Source: Xanthobacter autotrophicus (lineage in GTDB: Bacteria; Pseudomonadota; Alphaproteobacteria; Rhizobiales; Xanthobacteraceae). Taken from it: a DNA stretch of 64,000 nt. The notes under the pieces were generated by a model, which searched no databases, was not told the origin of the DNA, and was given only the letters and a program-made list of their open reading frames with translations. Shown here in pieces: positions 7,624-16,089 of this stretch. The position numbers and the translations under genes are program-made. Each line of letters opens with the position of its first letter. The first letter of the stretch is position 1. Where the stretch lies: the NCBI RefSeq assembly GCF_043194295.1, contig NZ_JBAFVK010000001.1. One strand, written 5' to 3'.

Positions 7624-9180
7624 TCACGAGGCCGTTTCCGGCTCCACATAGCGTGGGAACACGCCCACCGGCGCGGGCAGCACGCGGCCGGCGGGCAGCC
7701 TGTGGCCGGCGCCCAGCCGGTCGAAGCCGCGCTCGTCCTGCGGCACCACAACGAGGTCGAGCAGCTTGGCGGCGCTTTCGGGCATCACCGGCTGCACCAG
7801 GATGCCCACCTCGCGGATCAGCTCGGCGGTCACCCACAGCACGGTGGCCATGCGGGCGGGATCGGTCTTGCGTAGGGCCCACGGGGCCTGGGCGGCGAAA
7901 TAGCGGTTGGCCTCGGCCACCACATTCCACACCGCGGCGAGATAGTGGTGAATCGCTTGGCCCTCCATGGCCTCGCGGCTCTTCTCCAGCATGCCGTCGG
8001 CCAAGGCGAGGATGGCCTCGTCCTCCGGCGAGAGCGGGCCGGGCTGCGGCACCACGCCGTCGAGGTTCTTGGCGATCATGGACAAGGAGCGCTGGGCGAG
8101 GTTGCCGAGGTCGTTGGCAAGGTCCGCATTCATCCGCGCCACGATGGCCTCGTGGCTGTAGGAGCCGTCCTGCCCGAACGACACCTCGCGCAGGAAGAAA
8201 TAGCGGATGGCGTCCACGCCGTAGGTGGCGGCGAGATCGAACGGGTCGATCACGTTACCCACGGACTTGGACATCTTCTCCCCGCGGTTGAACAGGAAGC
8301 CGTGGCCGAACACGCGCTTGGGCGCCTCCAGCCCCGCCGACCACAGGAAGGCCGGCCAATAGACCGCATGGAAGCGGATGATGTCCTTGCCGATCACGTG
8401 CACGTTCGCCGGCCAGAACCGCTTGAACAGCTCCGCCTCGGTGTCCGGATAGCCCAGCGCGGTGATGTAGTTGGTCAGCGCGTCCACCCACACATACATG
8501 ATGTGCTTGTCGTCGCCGGGTACCGGAATGCCCCAGTCGAAGGTGGTGCGGGAGATGGACAAGTCTGTGAGGCCGCCGGAGACGAAGCTCACCACCTCGT
8601 TGCGCCGGGCCTCCGGCATGATGAAGCCGGGATTCTCCGCGTAATAGGCCAGAAGCCGGTCCTGATAGGCGGAGAGGCGGAAGAAATAGCTCTCCTCCTC
8701 CACCCACTCCACCGGCGTGCCCTGGGGACCGAGGCGGACGCCCTGCTCGTTCAGCTGGGTCTCGTCCTCGGCGTAATAGGCCTCGTCGCGCACCGAATAC
8801 CAGCCGGCATAGGTGGATTTATAGATGTCGCCATTGGCGGCCATTTTGGCCCAGATGGCCTGGCTGGACGCGTAATGCCGCTCCTGGGTGGTGCGGATGA
8901 AGTCGTCGATGGAGAGGTTGAACGCCTCCACCATGGCCTCGAAGCGCGGCACGTTGCGCGCCAGCAGCTCGCGCGGGGTGACCCCGGCCTTCTGGGCGGT
9001 CTGGAGCATCTTGATGCCGTGCTCGTCCGTGCCGGTGAGGAACCGCACGTCGTAGCCGTCGAGCCGCTTGAAACGCGCGATGCAGTCGGTCGCGATCGCC
9101 TCATAGGCGTGGCCCATGTGGGGCACGCCATTGGGATAGGCGATGGCGGTGGTGATGTAGAAGGGGGGCTTCGCGGACAT
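7624..9180 (-). CDS. metG: Methionine-tRNA ligase
   Basis: Class I aminoacyl-tRNA synthetase of 518 residues charging tRNA-Met. The HIGH-type motif is HMGH at residues 21-24 and the KMSKS motif is intact near residue 300; the DEHG segment and a C-terminal anticodon-binding helical domain are visible. It is the short form without the C-terminal EMAP-like dimerisation domain. The start is the ATG at 9180 directly before SAKPPFYITTAIAYPNG; a longer frame exists but adds non-homologous sequence. It follows holB, as in many alphaproteobacterial rlpA-dac-tmk-holB-metG strings. Confidence 0.95.
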   Translation of the reverse strand: MSAKPPFYITTAIAYPNGVPHMGHAYEAIATDCIARFKRLDGYDVRFLTGTDEHGIKMLQTAQKAGVTPRELLARNVPRFEAMVEAFNLSIDDFIRTTQERHYASSQAIWAKMAANGDIYKSTYAGWYSVRDEAYYAEDETQLNEQGVRLGPQGTPVEWVEEESYFFRLSAYQDRLLAYYAENPGFIMPEARRNEVVSFVSGGLTDLSISRTTFDWGIPVPGDDKHIMYVWVDALTNYITALGYPDTEAELFKRFWPANVHVIGKDIIRFHAVYWPAFLWSAGLEAPKRVFGHGFLFNRGEKMSKSVGNVIDPFDLAATYGVDAIRYFFLREVSFGQDGSYSHEAIVARMNADLANDLGNLAQRSLSMIAKNLDGVVPQPGPLSPEDEAILALADGMLEKSREAMEGQAIHHYLAAVWNVVAEANRYFAAQAPWALRKTDPARMATVLWVTAELIREVGILVQPVMPESAAKLLDLVVVPQDERGFDRLGAGHRLPAGRVLPAPVGVFPRYVEPETAS

Positions 9181-9241
9181 CGGGCGCTCGGAACAGGCTG
9201 GCTCGGAAAAGGGCTCCGGCCCCGCGCGTCGCGGCGGCTTC

Positions 9242-10273
9242 TCAGCGCACGGCTTCGGCGAGATCGGCAAAGATACGGAACACCAGCGCCTTGCGATCGA
9301 GATTGAAGACATCCGCCTCGCGCGCGCTGCGCCGCACCTTCTCCCATACCTCGCCCAGGCGGACAAGGCGATGGCGCGGCTCTTCACCCTGCGTCGCACG
9401 GGCGGCCACATAGTCGCTCACCGCCTCGATGAAGAGGTCGAGCCCGTCGGAGCGGTCGCCCTGCAGGCGAGCGCCCAGCGCATGAAGGTCCTCCGGGCGG
9501 GGCCGGGGCAGTTGCTCCAGCGCCTTCAGGGTGGCGGAGCGCACCTCCATCCCCTCTCCCCGCGCCAGCACGATGGCCCGGCGCACGCTGCCGCCGCTGG
9601 CTTCGGCGGCGGACGGCAGGGTAGCGGCGTCGAGGTCCGCCATCTCCTCCTTGAGGTGATCGAGGGCGGCGAGCACGTCCGCATTGCCGAGGGGACGCAT
9701 GCGCAGCAGGCGGGTGCGTGAGCGGATGGTGGGCAGCACCCGGCCCGGCGCATGGGAGATTAGCAGGAAAAGCGCCTTGGGCGGCGGCTCCTCCAGCGTT
9801 TTCAGAAGCGCATTGGCGCCGAACGGGTTGAGTTCGTCCACCGCGTCCACGATGCAGACGCGCCAGCCCCCTGCCGCCGCCGTGGCGCCGAAGAAGCTGC
9901 GCACCCGCCGCACCATCTCGGCCGGAATGACGGTGGGGATCTTCTCCTCCCCCGCCTCGGGCACCCGGTGCAGCACCAGAAGGTCCGGATGGCTCTGGGA
10001 GGCCACCTGCCGGAACACCGGATGGGTGGTGGGCAGGTCCAGTGAATGGCTGCCGGCCTGGGGGCCGCCGGACAGCACCATGCGGGCGAGGCGATAGGCC
10101 AGCGTCGCCTTGCCGATTCCCTCCGGCCCGCCGATGAGCAGGGCGTGGGGCAACCGGCCGGCGCGGAAATCGCCGATCAGGTCGGATTCGACCACCCCAT
10201 GGCCGAACAGTCGCGCCTGGTCGCGCGGGTGCGGCGCGCCGGGCAGCACATCGCCGGAGACGGTCTCGCTCAT
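9242..10273 (-). CDS. holB: DNA polymerase III subunit delta'
   Basis: A 343-residue clamp-loader subunit. It carries a P-loop GGPEGIGKAT at residues 48-57, the DAVDELNPFGANALLKTLEEPP block typical of DnaX/HolB sensor regions, and the ISHAPGRVLPTIRSRTRLLRM segment with the SRC-like motif reading SRT. The start is the ATG at 10273; upstream in-frame sequence has no family similarity. It sits 49 bases after tmk and upstream of metG on the same strand, a conserved alphaproteobacterial neighbourhood, and acts in loading the sliding clamp. Confidence 0.92.
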   Translation of the reverse strand: MSETVSGDVLPGAPHPRDQARLFGHGVVESDLIGDFRAGRLPHALLIGGPEGIGKATLAYRLARMVLSGGPQAGSHSLDLPTTHPVFRQVASQSHPDLLVLHRVPEAGEEKIPTVIPAEMVRRVRSFFGATAAAGGWRVCIVDAVDELNPFGANALLKTLEEPPPKALFLLISHAPGRVLPTIRSRTRLLRMRPLGNADVLAALDHLKEEMADLDAATLPSAAEASGGSVRRAIVLARGEGMEVRSATLKALEQLPRPRPEDLHALGARLQGDRSDGLDLFIEAVSDYVAARATQGEEPRHRLVRLGEVWEKVRRSAREADVFNLDRKALVFRIFADLAEAVR

Positions 10274-10322
10274 GGGATGCGCTTCTCTGGCACGCGCTTC
10301 CTTGGGCTCGGGGCCGGCGCCA

Positions 10323-10976
10323 TCACGACGCCTGCGCCACGGCGTGAAGGCCGAGGCGTGCGGCGACGATGCCTGCGATCTCGGCCGCCACCGCGTCCGG
10401 ATCGGGGGTCGCATCCACCAGCACGCAGCGCCTGGGCGCCGCCGCCGCGCGGGTCACGAACGCCTCGCGCACGGCCGCATGATAGGCAGCACCTTCCTTC
10501 TCGAACCGGTCGGGATTGCCTTCACCGCGCGCAGCGGCGCGGGCAAGGCCGATGTCGGGCGGCACGTCCAGAACAAGGGTGAGGTCGGGGCGGGTGCCGC
10601 TGGTCGCCATCTCCTCCAGCGCGTCGAGGAGATGAGGCTGCACCTGGCCGACGGCGCCCTGATAGACACGGGTGGAATCGATGAAGCGGTCGCAGATCAC
10701 GATGATGCCTGCCGCCAGCGCCGGGCGGATCAGCGTCGCCACGTGGTCGGTCCGGGCGGCGGCGAACAGCAGCGCCTCGGCCACCGGCCCCAGCGGCTCG
10801 GCGGCGCCCGAGAGCAGTACATGGCGCACGGCCTCCGCTCCCGGCGAGCCGCCGGGCTCACGGGTTTCCACGACCTGGTGGCCGAGGGCGCGCAGATGCG
10901 CCGCAAGGCGGCGGGCCTGGGTGGACTTGCCCGTTCCCTCCCCGCCCTCGAGCGTGATGAAGTGGCCCCGGGTCAT
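10323..10976 (-). CDS. tmk: Thymidylate kinase
   Basis: A 217-residue dTMP kinase. The P-loop is LEGGEGTGKSTQ at residues 9-20, followed by TREPGG and the DRFIDSTRVYQG nucleoside-binding segment, then LDVPPDIGLARAAARGE before the lid. It phosphorylates dTMP to dTDP in dTTP supply. Its start overlaps the stop of the dac-like gene by four bases, so the two are translationally coupled, and holB follows, forming a replication-linked operon. Confidence 0.95.
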   Translation of the reverse strand: MTRGHFITLEGGEGTGKSTQARRLAAHLRALGHQVVETREPGGSPGAEAVRHVLLSGAAEPLGPVAEALLFAAARTDHVATLIRPALAAGIIVICDRFIDSTRVYQGAVGQVQPHLLDALEEMATSGTRPDLTLVLDVPPDIGLARAAARGEGNPDRFEKEGAAYHAAVREAFVTRAAAAPRRCVLVDATPDPDAVAAEIAGIVAARLGLHAVAQAS

Positions 10977-12172
10977 TTATGAAGCTTTGCCATGGTGCGT
11001 TTGGCCAGATCCCGCACGCTGTCGCCCATCAGCGTCAATCCGCCGTCGAGGGCGCGATCCACCAGCGAGCCCACCGGCACGTCCTCCTGCGTGTAGAGCG
11101 GGATTTCCAGCACCTTGGTCTGGCCTCGCGTCACTTCCAGCCGGCCCACCTGCGTGCCCTTGGTCACCGGCGCGAGCAGCGGCCCGGTATAGATGGCCCG
11201 GGCCGTGATGCGCTCGTTACCAGCGCGTGGGGTCAGCACGCTCACCGGCCGTCCGCCCACGAGGCCGACGCTGCTGGCAGCGCCGCCGAACACCTGGGCG
11301 CGGCCCACCTCCTGGTCGGCGGCGAAGATCACCCGCTGGCGGAATGATTGGAAGCCCCATTCCACCAGCTTCCGGGTTTCGTCGAGACGCTCTTTCTCCG
11401 ACTTCGCCGCCAGCACCACCACGATGAGCCTCTGGCCGTTCTGCACCGCCGAGCCGAGGACGTGGTAGCCCACATCCTTCACCCAGCCGATCTGGAGCCC
11501 GTCCGCCCCGATGCCGGCATCCAGCAACACGTTGCGATTGCGCTGCTTGATGCGGCTCCACTCGATGCCGGGCCGCGCGAAGACCGGATAATAGTCGGGA
11601 TAGGTGCGGATGATGTGCCGGGCGAGCAGGGACAGGTCGCGGGCCGTGGAGAACTGGCCCGGATCGGCGAAACCCGTGGCATTGCGGAAGTCGGAATTGG
11701 CCATGCCGATGGCCTTGGCCTGCTCCGTCATCATCTGCGAGAATTCACTCTCGGTGCCGCCGATGCCTTCCGCCAGCGCCATGGCTGCGTCATTGCCCGA
11801 AACCACGAGCATGCCTGCGAGAAGCTCGCCCACGGGGGCGGGCTTGTTCACCTCGGCGAACATGGCCGCGCCGCCCGAGGGGCCGCCGCCTCTCCGCCAC
11901 GCGTTGACGCTCACGGTGAAGGGCGTGTCGAGGGCGATCTTGCCCGCCTTGAGCTGGGAGAACACCACGTCCGCGGTCATCACCTTGGCGAGGGTGCCGG
12001 GGGCGATGCGGCGGTCGGCGTCCTTCTCGAACAGGATGGTCCCGGTGTCGTAGTCCACCAGGATGGCGGAGGGTGCCTGGGTCTGGAAACCGTCGGCGGC
12101 CCCTGCGCGACCTGCACCGGCGAGCGCCGCGATGGCCACGAGAAGAAAGGCGAAGCGAAGCTTCGGCAACAT
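10973..12172 (-). CDS. DacA/DacC-like D-Ala-D-Ala carboxypeptidase homologue with degenerate active site
   Basis: A 399-residue protein of the penicillin-binding S11 peptidase family, with a signal peptide (residues 1-26) and a C-terminal PBP5-like domain plus an amphipathic tail for membrane association. Active S11 enzymes use SxxK, SxN and KTG. Here the first motif reads T60-L-A-K63, with Thr replacing the nucleophile serine; SGN is intact at 125-127; and the KTG position reads Q227-I-G. Two of three motifs are therefore altered, and the codons (ACC, CAG ATC GGC) were read directly from the DNA. The surrounding fold segments (NAWRRGG, FRNATGF, DVGYHVLGSAVQNGQR) are well kept. The protein probably binds or regulates peptidoglycan without normal carboxypeptidase activity, though a Thr nucleophile cannot be excluded. 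Confidence 0.88.
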   Translation of the reverse strand: MLPKLRFAFLLVAIAALAGAGRAGAADGFQTQAPSAILVDYDTGTILFEKDADRRIAPGTLAKVMTADVVFSQLKAGKIALDTPFTVSVNAWRRGGGPSGGAAMFAEVNKPAPVGELLAGMLVVSGNDAAMALAEGIGGTESEFSQMMTEQAKAIGMANSDFRNATGFADPGQFSTARDLSLLARHIIRTYPDYYPVFARPGIEWSRIKQRNRNVLLDAGIGADGLQIGWVKDVGYHVLGSAVQNGQRLIVVVLAAKSEKERLDETRKLVEWGFQSFRQRVIFAADQEVGRAQVFGGAASSVGLVGGRPVSVLTPRAGNERITARAIYTGPLLAPVTKGTQVGRLEVTRGQTKVLEIPLYTQEDVPVGSLVDRALDGGLTLMGDSVRDLAKRTMAKLHK

Positions 12173-12356
12173 GTTGATCCACCTGGCTATCGCGGACGGG
12201 CCAAGGCCGCTGCGGACAGGACGCATTGTCCGGCACCTGCCCACGCGGCCGATGGTGCGTCGCGATCATCGTCCAAGGTCGGGAGACGGGTAAAGCCCCA
12301 AACGGCAGGGGCGCGGAAGAATGGGCAGGGAAAAACAGGCTCGGCAGACCGTTCGG

Positions 12357-13223
12357 TCAGCGCGCGCCCTCGGGAACACCGGCAAACCCCAGGCCGCTCA
12401 CGGGGGCCGGACCGGCGGACCAGCCCGACGCGCTCGCCACCGCCACCGTTCCGGCGCTGGAAGCGGGGCTTCCGGACGTGCCGAGATCATAGGGCCGCGA
12501 CGGCGGCACCGGCGCCTCCGCGCTGGGTGGGGTGGAAGCCGGCACAGCGCGCACCGAGGGCACCTCGGGCACGAATGGCCGGGCCGACGCCACCATGACC
12601 GGCGAGGTCATTTTCAGATCCGCGAGGGTGCCATCCTGGCGCAGGGTCGAAGCCAGCTTGACGTCGTCATCCTCGTTGATGGGCGCGCGGCCCATGTAAT
12701 CCACCCGCACCCGTGCGACGCCGAACTTGGCGAAGCCCAGCAGTTCGGCGGTGCGATAGGAGACGTCGATGAGGCGGCTCCCCACATAGGGCCCGCGATT
12801 GTTCACGCGCACGATGATGGAGCGCTTGTTGGCAAGATTGGTGACGCGCACATAGGACGGCATGGGCAGCGTCTTGTGGGCCGCCGAGATGGAGCCCATG
12901 TCGAAGATCTCCCCGTTGGCGGTCTTGCGCCCGTGGAAATCCTTGCCGTACCAAGAGGCGAGGCCCTCGGCGGTGTAATCGGGGTTTTCCGCCGGCACAT
13001 AAGTGCGCCCGGCCACCGTATACGGCTTGCCCACCTTGTAGCCGCCGCCGCCGCGCGGCACCGGATCCCCCTCCGCCACCACGCGGGGGCTGGCCGAGAC
13101 GCCATAGAGCGGGTCGATCTTGCTGCCGAGTGTGTCGATGGAGCCGCATCCCGCGACCGCGAGGCAGCCGGCGAGCGTCGCCGCCAGTTTCGCTCCCGAA
13201 CCGCGACTGGCCCTTGCTGTCAT
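12357..13223 (-). CDS. RlpA-like septal lipoprotein with substituted catalytic Asp
   Basis: A 288-residue lipoprotein: signal peptide with lipobox LAVAGC (Cys26), then a double-psi beta-barrel domain at about residues 85-178 (GLASWYGKDFHGRKTANGE, AAHKTLPMPSYVRVTNL), and a Pro/Ser/Ala-rich tail. No SPOR domain is present. RlpA enzymes are lytic transglycosylases acting on denuded glycan at division sites. The family's VNDRGP motif reads VNNRGP here, so the conserved Asp is Asn142 (AAT codon), while Glu105 is kept. The spacing between these two positions is 37 residues, the same as between the catalytic Glu and Asp of Pseudomonas aeruginosa RlpA as I recall them. It lies upstream of the dac-like gene on the same strand. 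Confidence 0.88.
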   Translation of the reverse strand: MTARASRGSGAKLAATLAGCLAVAGCGSIDTLGSKIDPLYGVSASPRVVAEGDPVPRGGGGYKVGKPYTVAGRTYVPAENPDYTAEGLASWYGKDFHGRKTANGEIFDMGSISAAHKTLPMPSYVRVTNLANKRSIIVRVNNRGPYVGSRLIDVSYRTAELLGFAKFGVARVRVDYMGRAPINEDDDVKLASTLRQDGTLADLKMTSPVMVASARPFVPEVPSVRAVPASTPPSAEAPVPPSRPYDLGTSGSPASSAGTVAVASASGWSAGPAPVSGLGFAGVPEGAR

Positions 13224-13553
13224 TGCCGCGCCATGGGGCGTCGGACAGGACTGATGCGAGGCGGCCGGGATTCGCGGAAGGAAGTGCAACGACGGTCCCC
13301 TCTTCATCGATGCCCGGTCTCCTGCTTGCGCCGAAACCCGGCCGGGATGTCTTCAAGGCGCGCGCCGTCCTTGAGCCGGACAACCGCATTCTCCGTCAAA
13401 AGCATGGCTAATGACGGCAAAAATGGGGCGAACCCGCGGCCATGGTTAATCCGATGTGTCTTTCGCGGAGCTCTCGACGGGTGCGGGCGGCTGGGCTAGA
13501 TGAGGTCTTCAGCCGGACTCGGGACCGGGCTTCACCGCCCCGGATGCCTCTTC
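13224..13553. other. Intergenic stretch upstream of rlpA-like gene and tRNA-Ser
   Basis: About 330 bases hold the minus-strand leader and promoter of the RlpA-like gene on one side and the promoter of tRNA-Ser on the other. No convincing coding frame, repeat or RNA element was seen; open frames across it lack start signals and family similarity. Confidence 0.6.
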
Positions 13554-13643
13554 GGAAGGGTGGCCGAGTGGTTTAAGGCAGCGGTCTTGAAAACCGCCGT
13601 GGGTGGAAGCCCACCGTGGGTTCGAATCCCACCCCTTCCGCCA
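13554..13643 (+). tRNA. tRNA-Ser (anticodon UGA)
   Basis: A 90-base class II tRNA. The acceptor stem GGAAGGG (13554-13560) pairs with CCCTTCC (13633-13639), followed by discriminator G and an encoded CCA at 13641-13643. The anticodon stem GCGGT/ACCGC encloses the loop CTTGAAA, giving anticodon TGA at 13588-13590, which reads UCA-type serine codons. A long variable arm (GTGGGTGGAAGCCCAC) and the T-loop GTTCGAATC are present. The long variable arm together with anticodon UGA identifies serine unambiguously. Confidence 0.97.
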
Positions 13644-13779
13644 AACTATCTCATAAAATCAATATTTTATGGCCTATTCTTGCGGCCCAGCCTTGGTGTT
13701 TTCCGTATCCATCCGATCCGCCTCGCCGATGGTACGGCCCTGATCACCCCAGACGCGGCAGGCAGAGGCGTGGCCCGCC

Positions 13780-14028
13780 CTATGCCGCCTCCAAGGTGCT
13801 GTCCGGCACCTGGCCGAAGCTGGCGATGAGCACCGGCGGATCGGCATCATCCGACTCGGGGTCGACATCCCGCGAGAAGGCGATGGCGCCGGCGTTCACG
13901 ATTGCCATCCGACGCGCGATGCGCTCGGCATCGGCAGCCGTGCGAGCCTCCACGGCCGCACCAGCCTTCAAGGCGCCGCGCTTGCCCAGCCCGAACGGCT
14001 GGACCACGTAGAACGTCTTCTTGGCCAT
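13780..14028 (-). CDS. Small conserved protein of unknown function
   Basis: An 82-residue protein beginning MAKKTFYVVQPFGLGKRG, with an alpha-helical middle (AADAERIARRMAIVNAGAIAFSRDVD) and an acidic segment (DPESDDADPP). The composition looks like a genuine soluble protein, and the pattern (beta strand, helix rich in Ala/Arg, acidic loop) recurs in small alphaproteobacterial proteins whose function is not known to me. The start at the ATG at 14028 is chosen over the open upstream extension because AGGAG-like bases (GGAGAGAG on the minus strand) lie just before it. It stands alone between tRNA-Ser and glk. Confidence 0.6.
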   Translation of the reverse strand: MAKKTFYVVQPFGLGKRGALKAGAAVEARTAADAERIARRMAIVNAGAIAFSRDVDPESDDADPPVLIASFGQVPDSTLEAA

Positions 14029-14271
14029 GGTCGACTCTCTCCTCGTGATGGCCGCAGGCTGCGCTGTTGCATGGAACAAATCAAGAACTATAAGCACTGC
14101 TTGTCGAACTGGGTGCCATTCGCCGCGGCTCCCGTGTAAATCGGCAGCGGGAACGCCGCGGGGCCCTCGCGCGCTGTAGCAAGAGCGCGGCGTTTTCCGC
14201 GTTTAGGGCAACCATTGTGGAAGGCGCAGCGCGGCAGGCGGAGCGCCTGGCCATGGGAAAGGACACCGGGC

Positions 14272-15240
14272 GTGGAGATCGTCGCTGTCGATATCGGGGG
14301 CACCCATGCCCGCTTTGCCCGCGCGGAAGTCGCGGACGGCCGGGTGGTGTCCCTTGGGGAGCCCATGGTTACCCACGCCGCGGACCATGCCAGTTTCCAG
14401 CTCGCCTGGCAGGCGTTCGCCGAAACCATGGGGATGCCCCTGCCGCGGGCGGCCGCCATCGCGATCGCCTGCCCGGTGGAGGGTGAGGTCCTGAAGCTCA
14501 CCAACAATCCGTGGGTAATCCACAAGGCTCTGATCCCGGAAAAGCTCAATGTGGATACCTGGACCCTGGTGAATGATTTCGGCGCCATCGGCCATGCGGT
14601 GGCGCAGATCGGCGAGGAGGGATTCGTCCATTTCGCCGGGTCGGACCGGCCGCTGCCCGAGACCGGTGTCATCAGCATCATCGGGCCCGGCACGGGGCTC
14701 GGGGTTGCCCATGTGCTGCGTCAGGGTGGCCGCTATCACGTCATCGAATGCGAGGGTGGCCATATCGATTTCGCCCCGCTGGATTCCCTGGAGGAGGCGA
14801 TTTTGCACCGCCTGCGCCAGCGCTATCCGCGCGTGTCGGTGGAGCGGATCGTCTCCGGCCCGGGCCTCGTCAACATCTACGAGGCGCTCGCTGCCATCGA
14901 GGGGTGCCAGATCGACCAATTGGAGGACAAGACCCTGTGGGGGCTGGCCACCGAGGGCAAGGATGGGCTCGCCGCCGCCGCCCTCGACCGCTTCTGCCTG
15001 AGCTTCGGCGCGGTGGCGGGCGACATCGCGCTGGTGCAGGGCGCCAAGGCGGTGGTAATCGCCGGCGGCATCGCCCCGCGCATCGCGCACCTCATCCCGC
15101 AGTCCGGCTTCGCCAGCCGCTTCTCCGCCAAGGGTCGGTTCGCGCAGCGGATGGAGGACATTCCGGTCCGCCTCATCACCCATCCCCAGCCCGGCCTCTA
15201 TGGCGCCGCCGCCGCCTTCGCGGAGCAGCATACGCGGTGA
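14272..15240 (+). CDS. glk: Glucokinase
   Basis: A 322-residue ROK-unrelated, Glk-type hexokinase-fold enzyme that phosphorylates glucose with ATP. Signature segments are VDIGGTHARFA at the N-terminus (phosphate 1), LTNNPWVIH, VNDFGAIGHAV (catalytic Asp), IIGPGTGLGVA (phosphate 2) and ECEGGHIDFAP (sugar-binding His/Glu). GTG at 14272 is chosen as start because GGAAAGGA lies 8 bases upstream and the family begins at this point; an ATG at 14253 is out of frame. It appears monocistronic, followed after about 115 bases by a convergent exporter gene. Confidence 0.93.
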   Translation: MEIVAVDIGGTHARFARAEVADGRVVSLGEPMVTHAADHASFQLAWQAFAETMGMPLPRAAAIAIACPVEGEVLKLTNNPWVIHKALIPEKLNVDTWTLVNDFGAIGHAVAQIGEEGFVHFAGSDRPLPETGVISIIGPGTGLGVAHVLRQGGRYHVIECEGGHIDFAPLDSLEEAILHRLRQRYPRVSVERIVSGPGLVNIYEALAAIEGCQIDQLEDKTLWGLATEGKDGLAAAALDRFCLSFGAVAGDIALVQGAKAVVIAGGIAPRIAHLIPQSGFASRFSAKGRFAQRMEDIPVRLITHPQPGLYGAAAAFAEQHTR

Positions 15241-15357
15241 GGCAAGCGGGCCGGTGCGGTCCGACAAGGGGGCGTGAGGACGAGGCGCGCGGGAAGACTC
15301 CGAGGCCCCGCAACGACCTGGAGGCTTTTGCCGGGCCTGCTGAAAAACTCGGCGGCC

Positions 15358-15975
15358 TCAGCGCCGCCCCGCCGCCAGGAGCAGGGCTGCCCCGCCCACG
15401 AGGATGCCGGCGGAGACCCGATCCGCGATGCGGGTGAAACGGCCGGCGAGCGCGGCGCGGGCCTTGTCCGCCGCCACCGCCCACAACACGTCGCCCACCA
15501 GCGCGATGGCCGCGAACACCGCCGCCAGCAGCGCGATCTGCGGCACTGGATCGGCCTTGTCGGTGATGAACTGGGGCAGGAAGGCTGCGTGGAACAGTAG
15601 GGTCTTGGGATTGGCGAAGGCCACCGCCAGCCCCCGCCCGAAGGCGGCGCGGGCCGATGGCATGGGCGCCTCGCGACCGGCTCCCGCCCCGCGCCACTGC
15701 AGGACGGCGAGCCAGATCAGATAGGCCGCGCCGGCATAGCGCACGAGGTCGAAATTGCGGGAGAAGGTCTCCACCACATAGGCGAGGCCCGCCGCCACGA
15801 GCGCCAGCTGGGCAATGAGCCCCACATTGACGCCGGTGGCGGTGAGAATGCCAGCCCGCCGACCATGCTTGAGGCTGGTGCCGACGATGAGTGCCACGTT
15901 CGGCCCCGGCGTCGCGGCGAGAGCGACGCAAGCGACCACGAACAGGGCAAGGCTTTCCACCGATATCATCGCCAT
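15358..15975 (-). CDS. LysE/RhtB family amino acid exporter
   Basis: A 205-residue integral membrane protein with about six hydrophobic helices. The N-terminal ALAATPGPNVALIVGTSLKHGRRAGILTATGVNVG is the LysE/RhtB signature, and LAVAFANPKTLLFHAAFLPQFI is the conserved second half motif. Such proteins export amino acids or homoserine-lactone-like compounds; the substrate cannot be told from sequence. It is the gene immediately downstream of gyrA on the same strand, 114 bases apart and separated by a hairpin, so probably independent of gyrA. Confidence 0.9.
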   Translation of the reverse strand: MAMISVESLALFVVACVALAATPGPNVALIVGTSLKHGRRAGILTATGVNVGLIAQLALVAAGLAYVVETFSRNFDLVRYAGAAYLIWLAVLQWRGAGAGREAPMPSARAAFGRGLAVAFANPKTLLFHAAFLPQFITDKADPVPQIALLAAVFAAIALVGDVLWAVAADKARAALAGRFTRIADRVSAGILVGGAALLLAAGRR

Positions 15976-16051
15976 CCCCAGATCCGCAGGCAGCTCCTCG
16001 CCCGCAGCCCCAACGCCCTTTGACGCTCAAACCAGGGAGCGAGTTCAGCTT

Positions 16052-16079
16052 TGCTTCGGCATCGCTCGACGCCGAAGCA
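16052..16079. terminator. Hairpin after gyrA
   Basis: TGCTTCGGC (16052-16060) pairs with GCCGAAGCA (16071-16079) around a 10-base loop, just beyond the gyrA stop codon on the minus strand. No T-tract follows, so the terminator role is inferred from position. Confidence 0.45.
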
Positions 16080-16089
16080 GCCTACGACC

